A stretch of DNA of 64,000 nucleotides from Hypericum androsaemum (GCA_963995505.1 OZ023192.1:11515001-11579000), one strand, 5' to 3'. Counted from the stretch's first letter, positions 34,814-47,967 are shown. A program made the numbers and translations. The notes: generated by a model not told the origin, from the sequence alone.

Positions 34814-37806
34814 ATGACCACGGCCGCGCCGAGACGGTTGAAGGGCCACAAGGCCACCGCTACGTGCTGCATCGCCTCACGTGACCGCCCCGGCACCGTC
34901 GCCACCGCCGGAGTGGTAAAAAAGTTGCCGCTTTTACCTCTAAAGTTTACAGCTTTACTTTTCCACTGCTAGGAGTGATGAACTAGGGTTTCTGGGTTCT
35001 CTTTTTTTTTTCACTTGAATCATATATGGGTTTGCCTTTTTGAAGTTCATATAAGGGGTTGGACCCTCCCGAGGTTTTTTTTGTGTGATTTTGTTGGGGA
35101 AGAAATTGACGTTGGATTGCTGATAGGATGGTAGGGTTTGCTGGTTCGATATGCGGTGCGAACAAGTGCAGGCTGTGATGGAGATTGGGGGGCAACCCAT
35201 CAGTTGTTTGTGTTTCAAGCCAGGTGAGAGGAGGTGGAAGAAGTTGCAAGTCTCCTTTGTTTTCGTTTTTTCGTCTACCGAAGTGTATGATTATGCGTAA
35301 TCTGTTTGGTTTTCTTGTAATGCTTGTCCTAATCGGTGTTCGCTAGTCCTGAGGATGACAGGGGCTGGTTCTAGGGGATTTTAAAGATGGTTAATGAATG
35401 CTTCCTGGGAATTTGTAATGAGATTTGTTGAGAGAAAACCGTATTGTTTGAATAGATGAAAGATGTTGCATTTTATGAAATGCTACAAGGTTTCTGTGGG
35501 CTTCTGTGTTGCTCTTCTTATTCTTCACCGTCATGGTTCTTTGGTTGGCCCAGGGAACGAAGACATAGTTTACATTTCCTCAGGAAGTGTGGTCAACGGG
35601 TTTGACATGCGGATGGTGAGAATTGGAACTCTAAATCCCTTTTGCTTTTTGTTGTTTGGTTATAGTTTCATTTTCATACGTGCATTTGACTTTTATTATT
35701 TGTCTCTGAAGTCTTCGCCTATGAAGCCGTTGAAGAGTTACAAGTACAATAAGGATGAAGTAAACCAGGTAAATATTATCTTCTGACAAGTTCGTTCTCC
35801 GGAGTTGACACACAGCTTGGTTTGCTACTTCTGATGCTTGTTTAAAAATGTGTCCAGATATCTTGCAACTCCAAAGCAGATTTCCTTGCTTCTGCAGATG
35901 ATAGTGGTGATGTGAAGGTACACCATGATTCTTTGACGATTTTCTTTCCAGCAGTAGAAATTAAAGTATTCTAGGTATATGTGTGTCTACGTATTTGGTA
36001 GTCAGCTTAATGAGAAAAAAAAGAGGTTCGATGATTTATTTTCTGGCCAAGGTGGTTGTTGAAAGACTCTGCAGTTTATTCTGTGACAGTTCCAGTTTTG
36101 AAGATCCGGAAGTGACAATTGTTACTCTGTGGCAGATTATTGATATTCGTCAAGATTGCCCGTATAAGACATTGAGAGCTGGCCACACTAGTGTATCCTT
36201 TCAAAATTCCGAAAGCTTGCCGCTGGCATTCTCCTTTTTTCTTCTTTCTTTAGATTTTATGTAGCCGAAGATGGTAAGGTTGTTCATTTTTCCATTTGTA
36301 TCTTGTTTGTTACCTGGTTGAAGAAACTTCCCATTCAGGAAGTCGGCACAAATGATTCAAATCTGCCATATTTGCTTGTTTTCTATCCAACAGTTGCCCT
36401 AATTTTTTTGAACGACTCATTCTCTGTCATTTTCAACTTAATCATCCAGTAGATATGCAGCAGCGTGCAATTTATTCCTTGGAGACCATGGGAAGGTATT
36501 TACTTCGTTCTGCCATTTGTTTGCTTTTACTGGTTTTTTTTTCTCCCCTGCCTGTTCTTTGTCAAAATGGTCTTGTAACAATCTTAGAAAAGGGGAACTA
36601 TTAGTTGTTCGTTACGAACACGCTTTCTCGAAAGTATATTCATATTGCTTGTTATTGGTAGACCAAGTACAGGTTGGGTTGCATTTTATGAGGGTGCATG
36701 AAGCCTATGGCTTTCAGTACCATCTTCTACTTTTCAGCAGCAACTATTAACCGAAATATCGAGCAATAACTTTTTCCCTTAAGCGAGTTTGACCCTTTTA
36801 TGAAACTTTCAACAGTTATTACTGGTGGTCTAGACTCGAAGATGGTAATTTGGGACTTCTCCAGAGGCCGTCCGGTCAAAATTGTGGACTTTGGTAGTCA
36901 ATTCTCCTGCTCAATCTGTTTATCCTTAAAACTTTCAGTGTTCATGCTACTTATTGAATTTCAGCTCCTTTACATTTTTTGTTATTCTAAATGAGAATGC
37001 TTTTAATGTCTTCTCTTTTGTAGTTAACTCTGTGCATTTATGTTATTTACTTAAGTTTCCGTAGATAAGTTCAGAACTTTTCTTGGATTAGTCCGTTGAC
37101 CGTTTAATTGTTTATGTTCTGTTTCTTCACTGGCAGGCTCGCCTGATACCACAAATGCTCACAATGCGGCTCAATGCCTCAATCCTGCCTTTGTCCATGC
37201 AATAGCAGTCCCGGATTCTGATATGCTAGATAAGTCGGGCAAAATATGTGCTGTAGCCCGTGGCGATGGAGTTGTTGATATCATCAATATTGAAAATGAA
37301 TTTGCCGCCTCCAGATCAAAAAGTTCCTCAAAATCACGTAAAGAATCCCATTCAACTTCAAACAATCGCGAAGCAGTTGCCGATGTTGATGACCCTAGTC
37401 AAGTCACTAGAGGAAGGTTGCATTTGGATTTCCAGTTGGGTGGTCATGGCGCCTCTGTGTCTTGCGTGACATTTTCATTGTTTGGGGAGAAAGGCAAATT
37501 TCTGATTTCAGGTGGGAATGATAAACTAGTCAAGGTCTGGGATTATACCAGGTATTCAGATTCTGGACTGACCGGAAACAACGAGGGCATTCTTCATGGC
37601 AGCATTAGTTTGAGTAAAAAGGTCCGTTCTTATACTCGATTCTTGTATATTACCTTGCCATCAAGCTTTTTGTTAGTCAATCTACTTATTTCCGAATTTG
37701 TTCTCTGCCTTGACAGGTCAATTGGCTATGCACCACTCCAAACGAATCGGAAAATCTCGTTGTATGCGACACAACAAAAGTAGTAAAGGTCTACTCGGTG
37801 CTGTAA
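34814..37806 (+). CDS. WDR53: WDR53-like WD40 repeat protein (10 exons)
   Basis: Exons joined by GT/AG borders with consistent phase: 34814-34915, 35127-35223, 35554-35615, 35712-35768, 35858-35917, 36136-36192, 36453-36495, 36816-36893, 37137-37621 and 37717-37806, giving 376 residues. It starts MTTAAPRRLKGHKATATCC. WD40 signatures run in order: VCWFDMRC, NGFDMRM, ADFLASADDSGDVKIIDIRQ, ICSSVQFIPWRPWE, VITGGLDSKMVIWDF, LNPAFVHAIAVPD, FLISGGNDKLVKVWDY, and the end KVNWLCTTPNE...VVKVYSVL. This order and ending match animal WDR53, a small WD40 protein of poorly known role sometimes linked to CUL4-DDB1 ligases. A Ser/Lys-rich insert lies between late repeats (about residues 230-265). The next gene downstream is CESA8, on the same strand. 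Confidence 0.9.
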
Positions 37807-38876
37807 ACTTGAAAGAGGCAGGCATTCCCGTCCCAAGCGAATGATGGAAGCACGGACAGGAGACCGGTTTCCTCTTTTGTGCAAGATATCCCAGGGCGCG
37901 AACCGGAACCTTGGCCAGAGGAAGCATTGCACTCTCGAGTCTGGTGTATGGTGATCTAACTTCAATAGTTATACATGGAAAAATATGGCCTTCACAAATT
38001 AGTACAGGGGTAGCTACACTTTTCAGATGCAGGGGAGTGACTCTGTGAAAGCCCTCTACTGAATTGCATCTTACATTTTTAAGGGCTTATCAATGGTATC
38101 AGACATAAGGAGAAAGAACATAGTCTATTGCATTAATGTCGGGTTGAATATGAATATTCGAACATTGTATCAAAACAATTTGATTCGCGAAAACGGCAGT
38201 TGAAACTTGCCTGTTGTACAAGTTTAGGCATACATCACTGACAGGTAGTTTCAACCGACGACGAAATCCATAGAGTATCTTTAATTGGGAATGCATCTAA
38301 TATGTTTTGCCCCTATTGTCAATTTATGCATTTTCCTAATTTATTTAAACATCTTCTACCGTTTTAATTCTTATAACAATATATAAACTTGTAAAAGTTG
38401 ACTGAGTAATTTGCTTTTTGGGATGGGTGATTAGAGAATTGGGAATATCGTTCAGACAAGAAAGGAAGTGTTGTAGTGACCTTGATTCATAATGGTAAAA
38501 CTAAGGGGCATTTTTTTGGGTTAGCTGGAAGTTAGATCTAGGTGCGTTCACGTCGGTACCCGGCGCGGGTTGACCCGTGGCGGGGTCTGAGCTCTCTGTA
38601 ACTTAGCCTATTAAAAAAAATAGAGAGGTAACTTGCATGCAAAGCTAGTTAGTTAAGGACACACCAACTAAAAAAGCTTTGCTTCAACTGAAACATGGAC
38701 GTTGCTTCTCATCTCTCCCTCCCACTGACCCCGAAGCAAAATGACACCAACACCCCAACTTCCACGCCCCACCAACCTCCACCATCACCCTCACTTCATC
38801 ATCACTGAACAAATCGACAATGCCACGTCGTCCGGGGCGGCCCGACCCGCCATATGCATCAGCTTCAAGGCTTGGA
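37807..38876 (+). promoter_or_regulatory. WDR53 3' flank and CESA8 promoter region
   Basis: There are no reading frames of interest. Two sites fit the secondary-wall MYB element ACC(A/T)A(A/C)(T/C): ACCAACT at 38663-38669 and ACCAACC at 38771-38777. They lie 276 and 168 bp before the CESA8 start codon, a position and type consistent with MYB46/MYB83-class control of secondary-wall genes. Such heptamers also occur by chance, so this is suggestive only. Confidence 0.4.
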
Positions 38877-38883
38877 TATAAAA
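38877..38883 (+). promoter_or_regulatory. CESA8 TATA box
   Basis: TATAAAA lies 55 bp before the annotated ATG at 38939, implying a very short 5' leader of about 30 bases. Confidence 0.6.
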
Positions 38884-38938
38884 GGCAACAAGAGCAAATG
38901 CCAATGGGGAAAGGTGCATTGCAGAGGAAAGAAACAAC

Positions 38939-41900
38939 ATGACGACGTGCAACACGTGCGGTGAGGCGGTCGGGTTCGGTGCGAACGGGGAGGCGTTTGT
39001 GGCTTGCCATGAGTGCAGCTACCCTATGTGCAAGTCTTGCTTTGAGTATGAGATCAAGGAAGGCAGGAGAGTTTGCCTTCGCTGTGGCTCTCCCTACAAT
39101 GGTACCTAATGGCTAATGACTTGCTTATTCAAGTTCCGTTGGTATTTTGCTTATATCTTAGTTGCTGCTCTTGTGCTTCTGACTCCCACAGAGAGCCTGC
39201 TGGATGAAAATGGAGCCAGGGCACCTGAAAGCAGGCCAACAATGGCAGCTCATCTTTCCGGCCCGCAGGTAATCGAAGAAACACGAGAGTGATCCATGAA
39301 GATTGTACCTTTCTTCGGATGTTACTGTTCTTTTCAAACATCTGAAGTAGCTTTTCTTGGTTGTGCAGGAAGCTGGACTTCATGCCAGGCATATCAGCAG
39401 TGTTTCAACAGTGGATAGCGGTAATCCGATTACTATATGAACTGTTTCACTCTGTTCAAGTGAGCTGAAATTTGTTTCCTGTGGTCTGATTTTAACAAAT
39501 GTTTCCCATGGAAGAGATGAACGATGAATCGGGGAATCCGATATGGAAGAACCGCGTAGAGAGCTGGAAGGATAAGAAGAACAAGAAGAAAAAGGCTGCG
39601 CCGAAGGCCGAGAAAGAGCTAGCTGAGATTCCCCTCGAGCAGCATATGGAAGAGAAGCAGTAAGTTGTTTGTCTTTTGCAATCCGCTTTCAGACAGTTGA
39701 ATGATGATTGCTGTTCTGTTTTCAGGCCTGCAGACACTTCTCAGCCACTTTCAACTGTCACTCCGCTGTCTCGGAACAAACTCACGCCATACAGGGCGGT
39801 GATAATCATGCGGTTGATCATACTAGGCCTCTTCTTCCATTACAGGATCACACACCCGGTTCACAGTGCGTTTCCTCTGTGGCTTACATCTGTGATATGC
39901 GAGATCTGGTTCGCCGTTTCGTGGGTCTTGGATCAGTTCCCCAAGTGGACTCCTATCAATAGGGATACATTCATCGACAGGTTATCCGCAAGGTAAAATA
40001 TCTCAATAAATCAAACATTTGAGTTTTGATCCTGAAGGGGATTGAGGAGTAACTTTGCTATGGCAGATATGAGAGAGAGGGCGAACCTTCGGAGCTTGCA
40101 GCTGTGGATTTCTTTGTGAGTACAGTCGATCCGTTGAAAGAACCTCCGCTGATCACAGCCAATACCGTGCTATCCATCCTTGCTGTTGACTATCCAGTGG
40201 ATAAAGTTTCCTGTTATGTATCCGATGATGGTGCTGCGATGCTTACATTCGAGTCCTTAGCAGAAACTGCCGAGTTTGCAAGGAAGTGGGTTCCTTTCTG
40301 CAAAAAGTTCTCCATTGAACCAAGAGCACCAGAATTCTATTTTTCGCAGAAGATCGATTACTTGAAAGACAAAATTCAACCTTCTTTCGTGAAGGAGCGC
40401 AGAGCAATGAAAGTAAGCATCTGATAGATGTGTCCAATCTTTTTCTGTGCTGATTCCAAGATCAGAAGCCATCCACATTCTAACCTTCTATGTTGTTCCA
40501 GAGGGACTATGAAGAGTACAAAGTCCGTGTAAACGCGATGGTGGCTAGGGCTCAGAAGACGCCTGAAGAGGGGTGGACTATGCAGGATGGAACACCTTGG
40601 CCAGGAAACAATTCGCGTGACCACCCTGGCATGATTCAGGTAAACTCGTGAGCTTATTCATCAGCTTTGCATTATAGTAGTCGGTCTGCACAGACCACTC
40701 TCGATCTTTTTTGTAACAATAAAGACACCAACTCATCATTCTTGTACTGCAGAGTTTCCTTGGGAATACCGGAGCTCTTGACATGGACGGAAATGAACTT
40801 CCGAGACTGGTTTATGTCTCCAGAGAGAAGAGGCCTGGTTACCAGCACCACAAAAAAGCTGGTGCAGAAAATGCTCTGGTAAGTATATGCAATACAAGGT
40901 TAATTCAAAAAAAGATGAGGCCAAAGATGCCGTACCAAAGACAATATAAGTTTTCTAACCGATGCTTCGTTCAGGTGCGAGTGTCTGCTGTTCTTACAAA
41001 TGCTCCGTTCATCCTCAACCTGGATTGTGATCATTACGTGAACAATAGCAAGGCAGTTAGAGAAGCAATGTGCATCTATATGGATCCACTAGTCGGTCGG
41101 GATGTATGCTTTGTGCAGTTCCCTCAGAGGTTCGATGGCATAGATAAGAGCGATCGATATGCCAATCGCAATGTCGTTTTCTTTGATGTAAGACCAAATT
41201 GATTTTTCTGCCCTCTTATCACTTAATTATGATGCAAGTTCTATATTAGTAGCCTTTCATTCTTAAGGAAGAACACACTTTCGGAAACCTGACACCTCTG
41301 TCCTCTCTGCTATCAGGTTAACATGAAAGGGTTGGATGGAATTCAAGGCCCGGTATACGTCGGAACAGGTACTGTCTTCAATAGGCAGGCGCTGTATGGC
41401 TATGGACCTCCCTCTATGCCAAACTTACCCAAGACATCTCCATCATCTTGCTCATGGTGTGGCTGCTGCTCCTGTTGCTGTCCGTCTAAAAAAAAGCCGG
41501 AGAAAGACTTGACTGAGATGTACCGAGATGCAAAAAGAGAAGAACTTGATGCAGCAATCTTCAACCTGAAAGAGATAGATAGTAAGTTCACTTCATCAAG
41601 ATGAATGATTGGCTACTTATAGATTGCTCGAGCCTTTCTAAGAAGTATTCGTTCTTTACCTTCCGCAGATTATGACGAGCATGAAAGATCAATGTTGATC
41701 TCCCAGCTGAGCTTTGAGAAAACATTCGGGCTGTCTTCAGTCTTCATCGAATCTACTCTTATGGAGAACGGAGGAGTACCTGAATCGGTCGATTCGTCTA
41801 CTCTTATCAAGGAAGCAATACATGTTATTAGCTGCAGCTATGAAGAGAAGACGGACTGGGGAAAAGAGGTGAATATGTCGACTTTGAATCTAAACTCTTA

Positions 41901-42998
41901 GCTGTAGAACTCAACCAAACAGGGTTTTCTGCAGACATTTACTCCTTTGTTGAACTTTTCTCAGATTGGCTGGATCTATGGATCAGTGACTGAGGATATA
42001 TTGACTGGCTTCAAGATGCATTGCCGAGGATGGAGGTCCATATACTGCGTGCCTTTGAGGCCCGCATTCAAAGGGTCTGCTCCAATCAATCTGTCAGATC
42101 GGTTGCACCAAGTCCTTCGGTGGGCCCTTGGTTCTGTCGAGATCTTCTTGAGCAGGCATTGTCCTCTATGGTACGGATATGGAGGAGGCCGTCTGAAATG
42201 GCTCCAAAGGCTGGCATACACAAACACAATTGTCTACCCCTTCACATCCCTTCCTCTCATTGCCTACTGCTCACTTCCTGCAATCTGTCTCCTAACTGGA
42301 AAATTCATTATACCGACGGTATTGTCTCCTCTCAAGATGTGTTTATCTTCTGCATCTAACATGATACTGCTAAGAGACTAAAATAACATGCATGTTTTGA
42401 ATTGATGCAGCTCTCTAACCTGGCAAGCATGCTCTTTCTTGGCCTTTTCATCTCCATCATCTTAACGGCCGTTCTTGAGCTACGATGGAGCGGAGTGAGC
42501 ATCGAGGACTTGTGGCGTAATGAGCAGTTCTGGGTGATTGGTGGAGTCTCAGCCCATCTGTTCGCCGTTTTCCAGGGGTTCCTAAAAATGTTAGCAGGCA
42601 TTGACACCAACTTCACCGTCACAGCAAAAGCAGCCGAGGATACCGAATTTGGAGAGCTCTACATGATCAAGTGGACAACACTTCTGATCCCTCCAACAAC
42701 TCTCCTCATTGTCAACATTGTTGGTGTTGTTGCTGGTTTCTCCGAGGCACTGAACAAGGGATACGAAGCATGGGGACCGCTCTTCGGGAAGGTTTTCTTC
42801 GCCTTCTGGGTCATTCTCCATCTCTATCCATTCCTGAAAGGTCTAATGGGTCGCCAGAACAGAACGCCGACAATCGTCGTCCTCTGGTCGGTTCTACTGG
42901 CATCAGTGTTCTCTCTTGTTTGGGTGAAGATCAATCCATTTGTGCACAAAGTAGATCCTACAGCCATTGCTCAAAGCTGCATTTCCATTGACTGCTGA
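38939..42998 (+). CDS. CESA8: Cellulose synthase catalytic subunit, CESA8 type (13 exons)
   Basis: Exons: 38939-39101, 39192-39268, 39369-39420, 39515-39659, 39726-39992, 40067-40412, 40502-40639, 40753-40878, 40975-41187, 41317-41581, 41669-41868, 41965-42318 and 42411-42998; phases agree and give 977 residues. The N-terminal RING-like zinc finger has eight Cys (4, 7, 23, 26, 31, 34, 46, 49). Two membrane helices follow ([32 protein letters not shown]). The catalytic D motifs are [17 protein letters not shown] and SVTEDILTG, with QVLRW. The class-specific region is [18 protein letters not shown], and six C-terminal helices end in CISIDC. The short N-terminus, zinc finger wording and DC ending match the CESA8/IRX1 clade, a subunit of the plasma-membrane rosette that makes secondary-wall cellulose from UDP-glucose. 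All key residues are intact. Confidence 0.95.
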
Positions 42999-43717
42999 GT
43001 TGATATCAAGAGCTTCTCATGCGACGAGATTCTTCGAGCCACAGAGAGCCTCTTGACTGCTGTTCTTAAACACAGTTTATGTACTTGTTCTTCAACGTTT
43101 ATATCACTGCTATAGTTGTAAGAATGCTGGCAAATCATCTGTAATTTCAATCACTGGAAGCAAAGAAGATTGAGACGGTCTGTCGATTTTCGCATTCAAT
43201 ACTACCATGGATAGAATTAGAAATGGTTTCCATTAAATTGTTGAACAATGATAAAATAAACATCTTTCTGATAGAAACATGCACAAGTGGTACCTTAAAT
43301 TTATCTTACGTTTGTCACATGAATTGAATGAAGCTGAACTATGTATGAAGATGGGATTAAGGTTTGACTGAGAGAAGATTTTACTGTGCAACTAATCGAT
43401 AACTCTTCTCCCCCCGATATCTGCTAAAGGATGATGGCATACGAAGCATACAAGATACGCAAGAATATTGCAGAGGAAATGTGCAAATTAAAGCAGAAAT
43501 ATTTGGAAAACCATCATCAGGAGTTGAATCATTAGAAGTTGAACTTATGTTGAATAATACAGATGTACACTGATGATAGAGCATTGCTTATTTCTCAACC
43601 ATACCATAAACAGAAAATATACAGTTATCTTAACTATGGATAGTACATTGTAAAGCATCTCAAATTACCTGACCTCTACACTTGTTGTCACAAGCATAGA
43701 CAAAAGTTAATAAGATA
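42999..43717. other. Intergenic between convergent genes
   Basis: Holds the 3' UTRs of CESA8 (+) and of the Myb/SANT-like gene (-). No other coding or repeat feature is seen. Confidence 0.5.
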
Positions 43718-45091
43718 TCATCCATCGACGATGAATTGGTCGTCATGTGCATCTCCATCAACTTGAGTATCTTCATGTGCCATGTCATTCACATGGTGAA
43801 AGCTTTGCATAATCTGGGAAAAATAATGGTTGCTAGCGCTAGAATGGTCGGAGAGGTTAGTCGGATGTCCCGTCCAGTGCGAGAAAATCCCAAGAAACTG
43901 GTTGGTGAGATTCTGCTGCTCATGGAGAACACGAGTTTGTGCCTGACTCATTTCTGTTCGATGCTGATGCAGCATTTCGTCAACACCTTTTCTCCATTCA
44001 GTCCTTCGGCTCATCCTTTCTTGCCATTCCCTCTCTTGACGTAACTCATCTTCGGCTTTTCTATGTTCTCGCTCTTCAATCTCCTTCTGCATGTTTTCCC
44101 AATCTAAATTCCTCTGTTCTCTCAACTTCTCTCTAGCCTTCTCTTTTTCCTCCTTTGTCTTTTCAATCTCTTCCAACTTCTTTTGCCACTCTTGATATCG
44201 AGCAATCTGACCATTCTCTCTCTTCTGCCTCTCACGTTCTCTTTCAACTTCCCACTGCTCAAACCGAGCATCCATTTCCTTCAACTGCCCCAACTGATTT
44301 GACAAGAAACTGAAAACTCGTCTTTCAAGTCCCTTCAAACCCTTCTTTCTCTTCCTTGAATTAGAGGCCCTTGGTTCTGCTCCTTCGAATTTGAGAGAAT
44401 AAATACCATCCTCCCTTGTTCCTTCAATGCCATGACAATTCTCTTCAGTTGCATCACCTTCATAGTCAAACCCTATACCTCCCAGTACTCCATCATCACC
44501 TCCATCAACATTTGCAAAATCTACATCAGCATTACTTACTTGACCAAATGCCATCATCTCCATTTCCGTATCACCTCCCAACTGCCCATCTTGGTTCTCC
44601 CTCTCCTCATTCAAGAAACCCATCAACTCGCAACCATTGACCCCAAGACTGCTACAAGCAATAGGCACGTCGCCGAAGACCTTCTTGTACCTCAAAAAGT
44701 TTGACCAATGACTTAGCCCTTCCTCCCAATCAAACTCATCCACATGAGCACCCATCCCTCCCCCCGGATTCTCCACTCCCAACAACTCGGGTTTCCTGAT
44801 CTTCTGCTTGACAAGCAAGTATTGGTGCCTCATGTTTTGAACCTTAGTAGATACATCCTTCCAAGTCCATTGCCAAGGATATGCTGATGGATCACAGACA
44901 TGGTGAACAGAGTTCACATACAAAGCAATTGGCTTGAACTTCTTCTCTCGGGTTTTCATCTTCAAAAGGGTCCCATCTGAGACCATCTCGCCATACTTCT
45001 TTATTAGGGTTCTCTCCTCTGCCTCTGTCCATTTCTTCCTTCTTGGTGGAATCATGAATTCAACAAGAGATCTTCCCTTCCAAAACCTCAA
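43718..45091 (-). CDS. Myb/SANT-like (trihelix) transcription factor
   Basis: A single-exon frame of 457 residues. A Myb/SANT-like DNA-binding region lies at about 18-100: RRKKWTEAEERTLIKKYGEM, then PWQWTWKDVSTKVQNMRHQY, with the spaced Trp residues of trihelix/Myb-like plant factors. An acidic middle (about 170-230) is followed by a basic nuclear-localisation-like segment RKRKKGLKGLERR (about 254). A long, highly charged Glu/Arg/Lys stretch (about 275-390) is predicted to form a coiled coil for dimerisation. The C-terminus is His/Asp-rich. It probably acts in the nucleus; its targets are unknown. A second in-frame Met (MIPPRRKKW) could be the true start. A distant 5' UTR exon around 45.8-46.0 kb is possible but not demonstrated. 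Confidence 0.8.
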   Translation of the reverse strand: MRFWKGRSLVEFMIPPRRKKWTEAEERTLIKKYGEMVSDGTLLKMKTREKKFKPIALYVNSVHHVCDPSAYPWQWTWKDVSTKVQNMRHQYLLVKQKIRKPELLGVENPGGGMGAHVDEFDWEEGLSHWSNFLRYKKVFGDVPIACSSLGVNGCELMGFLNEERENQDGQLGGDTEMEMMAFGQVSNADVDFANVDGGDDGVLGGIGFDYEGDATEENCHGIEGTREDGIYSLKFEGAEPRASNSRKRKKGLKGLERRVFSFLSNQLGQLKEMDARFEQWEVERERERQKRENGQIARYQEWQKKLEEIEKTKEEKEKAREKLREQRNLDWENMQKEIEEREHRKAEDELRQEREWQERMSRRTEWRKGVDEMLHQHRTEMSQAQTRVLHEQQNLTNQFLGIFSHWTGHPTNLSDHSSASNHYFSQIMQSFHHVNDMAHEDTQVDGDAHDDQFIVDG

Positions 45092-46680
45092 ATTCTTTCA
45101 AACAATGAACTTTGAGACCACCAGGGAACAACTTCTCCAAACCAATTTGAATTTCCGCTTAAAGAGGACAGAGGAAAAAGAGTCATGGAGAGAGTGCACC
45201 AGAACCACACAATGACAAGGTTTGGTGCAAAGGTGATGCTGTTCTTCTGCTCATCTCTTTTGTGCAAACAGTCTCAAATAAATCGATATATTGGCACCTG
45301 CCCAATTCAAAACCGAAACAGAATTACTACCCAACTCATCATCAATATATGCATATCTCGGACCTTCACAAAATCCTAATATATGTTATTTTTAGTCCAT
45401 AACCAACAAACATAAACATAAACATAAAAGCCACCAAACTAATATACCATATAATACCTTATAATTCCCGAAAAATACCACAGAAATCCAACAAATTAAG
45501 CAACCCGGGAATCAATATCAAAGAAACCCTAAACCCCAAAACCATCAACCTAGTCAAAATCAAGAAAAAGCCCTCCAAACAAAAGCATCCAAAGATCAAA
45601 TTTTTTACAAAACTAACCACCTAAAACACCACCATAACAATAATTCAATAACAACCAACCACTACAATCACCAAGTATCAATTATTGAAATGAAGGGTCC
45701 AAAGTTCATAAGGGAATTAGAGGAAACAAGCACAATTTCATAAAGGTCAAGTCTTTGATCTTAGCAAGTACCTAAATAACTTGCCAATTCCCTCAGGAGA
45801 TGGCTCCGGGAGATCAGGCGTAGTAAAGGTTAAAAAGGCTTCACATTTTTACCCTAAAGCTACTCTTTTGAAGCTTTCTAGTGGTTGAACAGCCAGAATT
45901 TTGATTCACCTTTCATGGGTTTTTGTGGGGTTCCTCCATTAATGTGTTAAAAGACTTTTCTTTCTCTACTACCGAAGTGTTGAGACCCAAAGAGAGCGAT
46001 TTTAGAGGAGGAGAGAAGAAACACGGAAGGTAAAGTAGGTGGTGATGTCCTAAACTTGGTAATTTTCGTTTTTGGTACAAGAATGAAAACTCATTTCTAC
46101 CCTTTTGTCCCTCCCCAGGTTGAAAATCCCACGATTTTTTTTATATTGATTGGTATCTGATTCACAAGATCGATTAATCTAAATTCGAGCCAATATAAGA
46201 TCGTTCAACTTTCAAAGACAAAATTTTTCTAACAAGTATAGAGCCATGCTGCATTCGGACTCGAACTTGAAAACTCTGAAAAATTGGATAACAATCAATC
46301 GGTTGTCACACATTTAAACTCATATCACTATTATAAAACCTATTGCTAATTTCTCCTAAAAATTTACGTTGAAAAAAATCAGTTTTTGTGAACGGAAACA
46401 ATTTGTTATATCACAAAAATATATTTTTTGACGTGATTCAATAAGACATGGTCCCACAATTAACGCAACGGGAAATTGATGGCAACACCGGTAATTAAAC
46501 AACGAAACCAAGGTCTATACACTCATTTACAGTAAGGTCCACACCCCCACGGTTCCACCAACCTAAAAATCCAATTTTTATATATAGTACTCACTACTCA
46601 CCCTTCACTCTCTTCTCTAAGCTCGGACTCCAGAACTTCACAAAGCTAAATCTCTCTCTATCCCACACACAAAAAAAACA
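45092..46680. other. Divergent intergenic region, shared promoter space
   Basis: About 1.6 kb separates the Myb/SANT-like gene (-) from the LRR protein gene (+). A TATATATA-like stretch sits near 46580 (TTTATATATAGTAC), about 100 bp before the RLP start codon. No transposon or reading frame is recognised. Confidence 0.5.
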
Positions 46681-47967
46681 ATGCCATTGTTCCTTCTTCT
46701 TCTTCTTCTTCTTCTTCTATTCCCCTTGACAATGGCAGCCAAAACCTCACCCTCTCCAACTCCATCCCCAACCTCCTCCCCTTCCTCCATTCCCACCACC
46801 ACACACTCAACCTTAGACCCAAAGCAGCTCACAGCCCTCCAATCCCTCGAAATCCCGACAGCCAAGGACCCTTGCATCCAACCATCCCCACACAACGCCA
46901 CCGTCTGCGACAATTCCTCCCCCTTCCGCCACCTCACCTCTCTCCACCTCTCCAACTGCTCCTCCGACCTCTCTCTCTCCCCCACCGCCCTCAAGGCCAT
47001 CTCCACTCTCCGCTCTCTCTCCTTCACCGACTGCCACGTGTCCGCCCCACCCAGGTTCCCCTCGTCTCTCTCCCTCTCTCTCTCCTCATTCACCTGCATC
47101 AACTCCCTCGAGAGGCACCTCACCGGGGTTTGGCTCTCCCACTTTGTGAACCTCACTGAGCTTAGGGTTTCAAATGTTCGTGTGAATGGGAGCGGGCTCT
47201 ATGTGGTCCTCGGGAAGATGAACAAGATCGAGTCTTTGACCATCTCCAACGCCAATGTCACTGGGTTCCTGCCCAAGCATCTTCATATCAACCTGACCCA
47301 TGTCGATTTTTCGGGAAATGAGCTTAAAGGAGGGATACCCAGTTCGATTACTGTGCTTGAGAACCTGGAAAGTCTCAACCTTTACTCGAATTCCCTCACC
47401 GGGGAGATACCAACCAACTTCGGGGACTTGATCTCGTTAAAGAACGTGTCTTTGGGGTCGAATTCGCTATCCGGGTCGATCCCGGATTCCATCTCGGGGA
47501 TTCCTGGGTTGGTCCACCTTGATCTGAGCTCAAACCAGTTCAATGGGACAGTTCCCAAGTTCTTGTCTGAAATGAAGCAGCTCAAGTACTTGAATTTGCA
47601 GAACAACCAGTTCCATGGCGTTTTGCCCTTTAACCTTAGCTTTGTGAATAGGCTGGAGGTGTTTAAAGTTGGTGGCAACTCCAACTTGTGTTATAACCAC
47701 ACGGTTTTGTCGTCAAAATTGAAGCTTCGGATAGCTCCCTGTGACAAGCACGGCCTGCCATTGTCTCCTCCCCCGGCTAAGGACTCTCCCGGTGATGGAA
47801 GCGACAGCAACTCGTCGGATTACAGCGATGATGACTCATCTGATTCGGGTGGAAGCGGAGGCCACCACCACGGGCCAAACAAGGTTATCCTTGGCGTGGC
47901 CATTGCGCTTGCCTCCATCGTGTTCCTCGTCATTTTCCTCGTTTGTTTATCTAAGAGATGCTGCTGA
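46681..47967 (+). CDS. RLP51: LRR receptor-like protein, RLP51/RLP55 type
   Basis: An intronless frame of 428 residues. The signal peptide (1-20, Leu-rich) is followed by a Ser/Thr/Pro-rich stalk and [21 protein letters not shown]. Leucine-rich repeats run through about 145-345 ([76 protein letters not shown]). A cysteine cap (NLCYNHTVL) and a Pro and acidic Ser/Asp linker follow, then one membrane helix (about 400-423, [20 protein letters not shown]) and a tail of a few residues, KRCC. There is no kinase domain. This is the layout of RLP51 (SNC2) and RLP55 in Arabidopsis, cell-surface proteins linked to immunity. The neighbours CESA8 and RPL11 favour the RLP51 assignment. The ATG is preceded by a CT-rich leader. 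Confidence 0.85.
   Translation: MPLFLLLLLLLLLFPLTMAAKTSPSPTPSPTSSPSSIPTTTHSTLDPKQLTALQSLEIPTAKDPCIQPSPHNATVCDNSSPFRHLTSLHLSNCSSDLSLSPTALKAISTLRSLSFTDCHVSAPPRFPSSLSLSLSSFTCINSLERHLTGVWLSHFVNLTELRVSNVRVNGSGLYVVLGKMNKIESLTISNANVTGFLPKHLHINLTHVDFSGNELKGGIPSSITVLENLESLNLYSNSLTGEIPTNFGDLISLKNVSLGSNSLSGSIPDSISGIPGLVHLDLSSNQFNGTVPKFLSEMKQLKYLNLQNNQFHGVLPFNLSFVNRLEVFKVGGNSNLCYNHTVLSSKLKLRIAPCDKHGLPLSPPPAKDSPGDGSDSNSSDYSDDDSSDSGGSGGHHHGPNKVILGVAIALASIVFLVIFLVCLSKRCC

Noticed and set aside
43736..44704. Plus-strand frames between CESA8 and the LRR gene
   Set aside because: Antisense shadows of the 457-residue Myb/SANT-like gene.
46638..47156. Long minus-strand frame opposite the LRR gene
   Set aside because: A shadow of the CT-rich, signal-peptide-coding start of the LRR gene.
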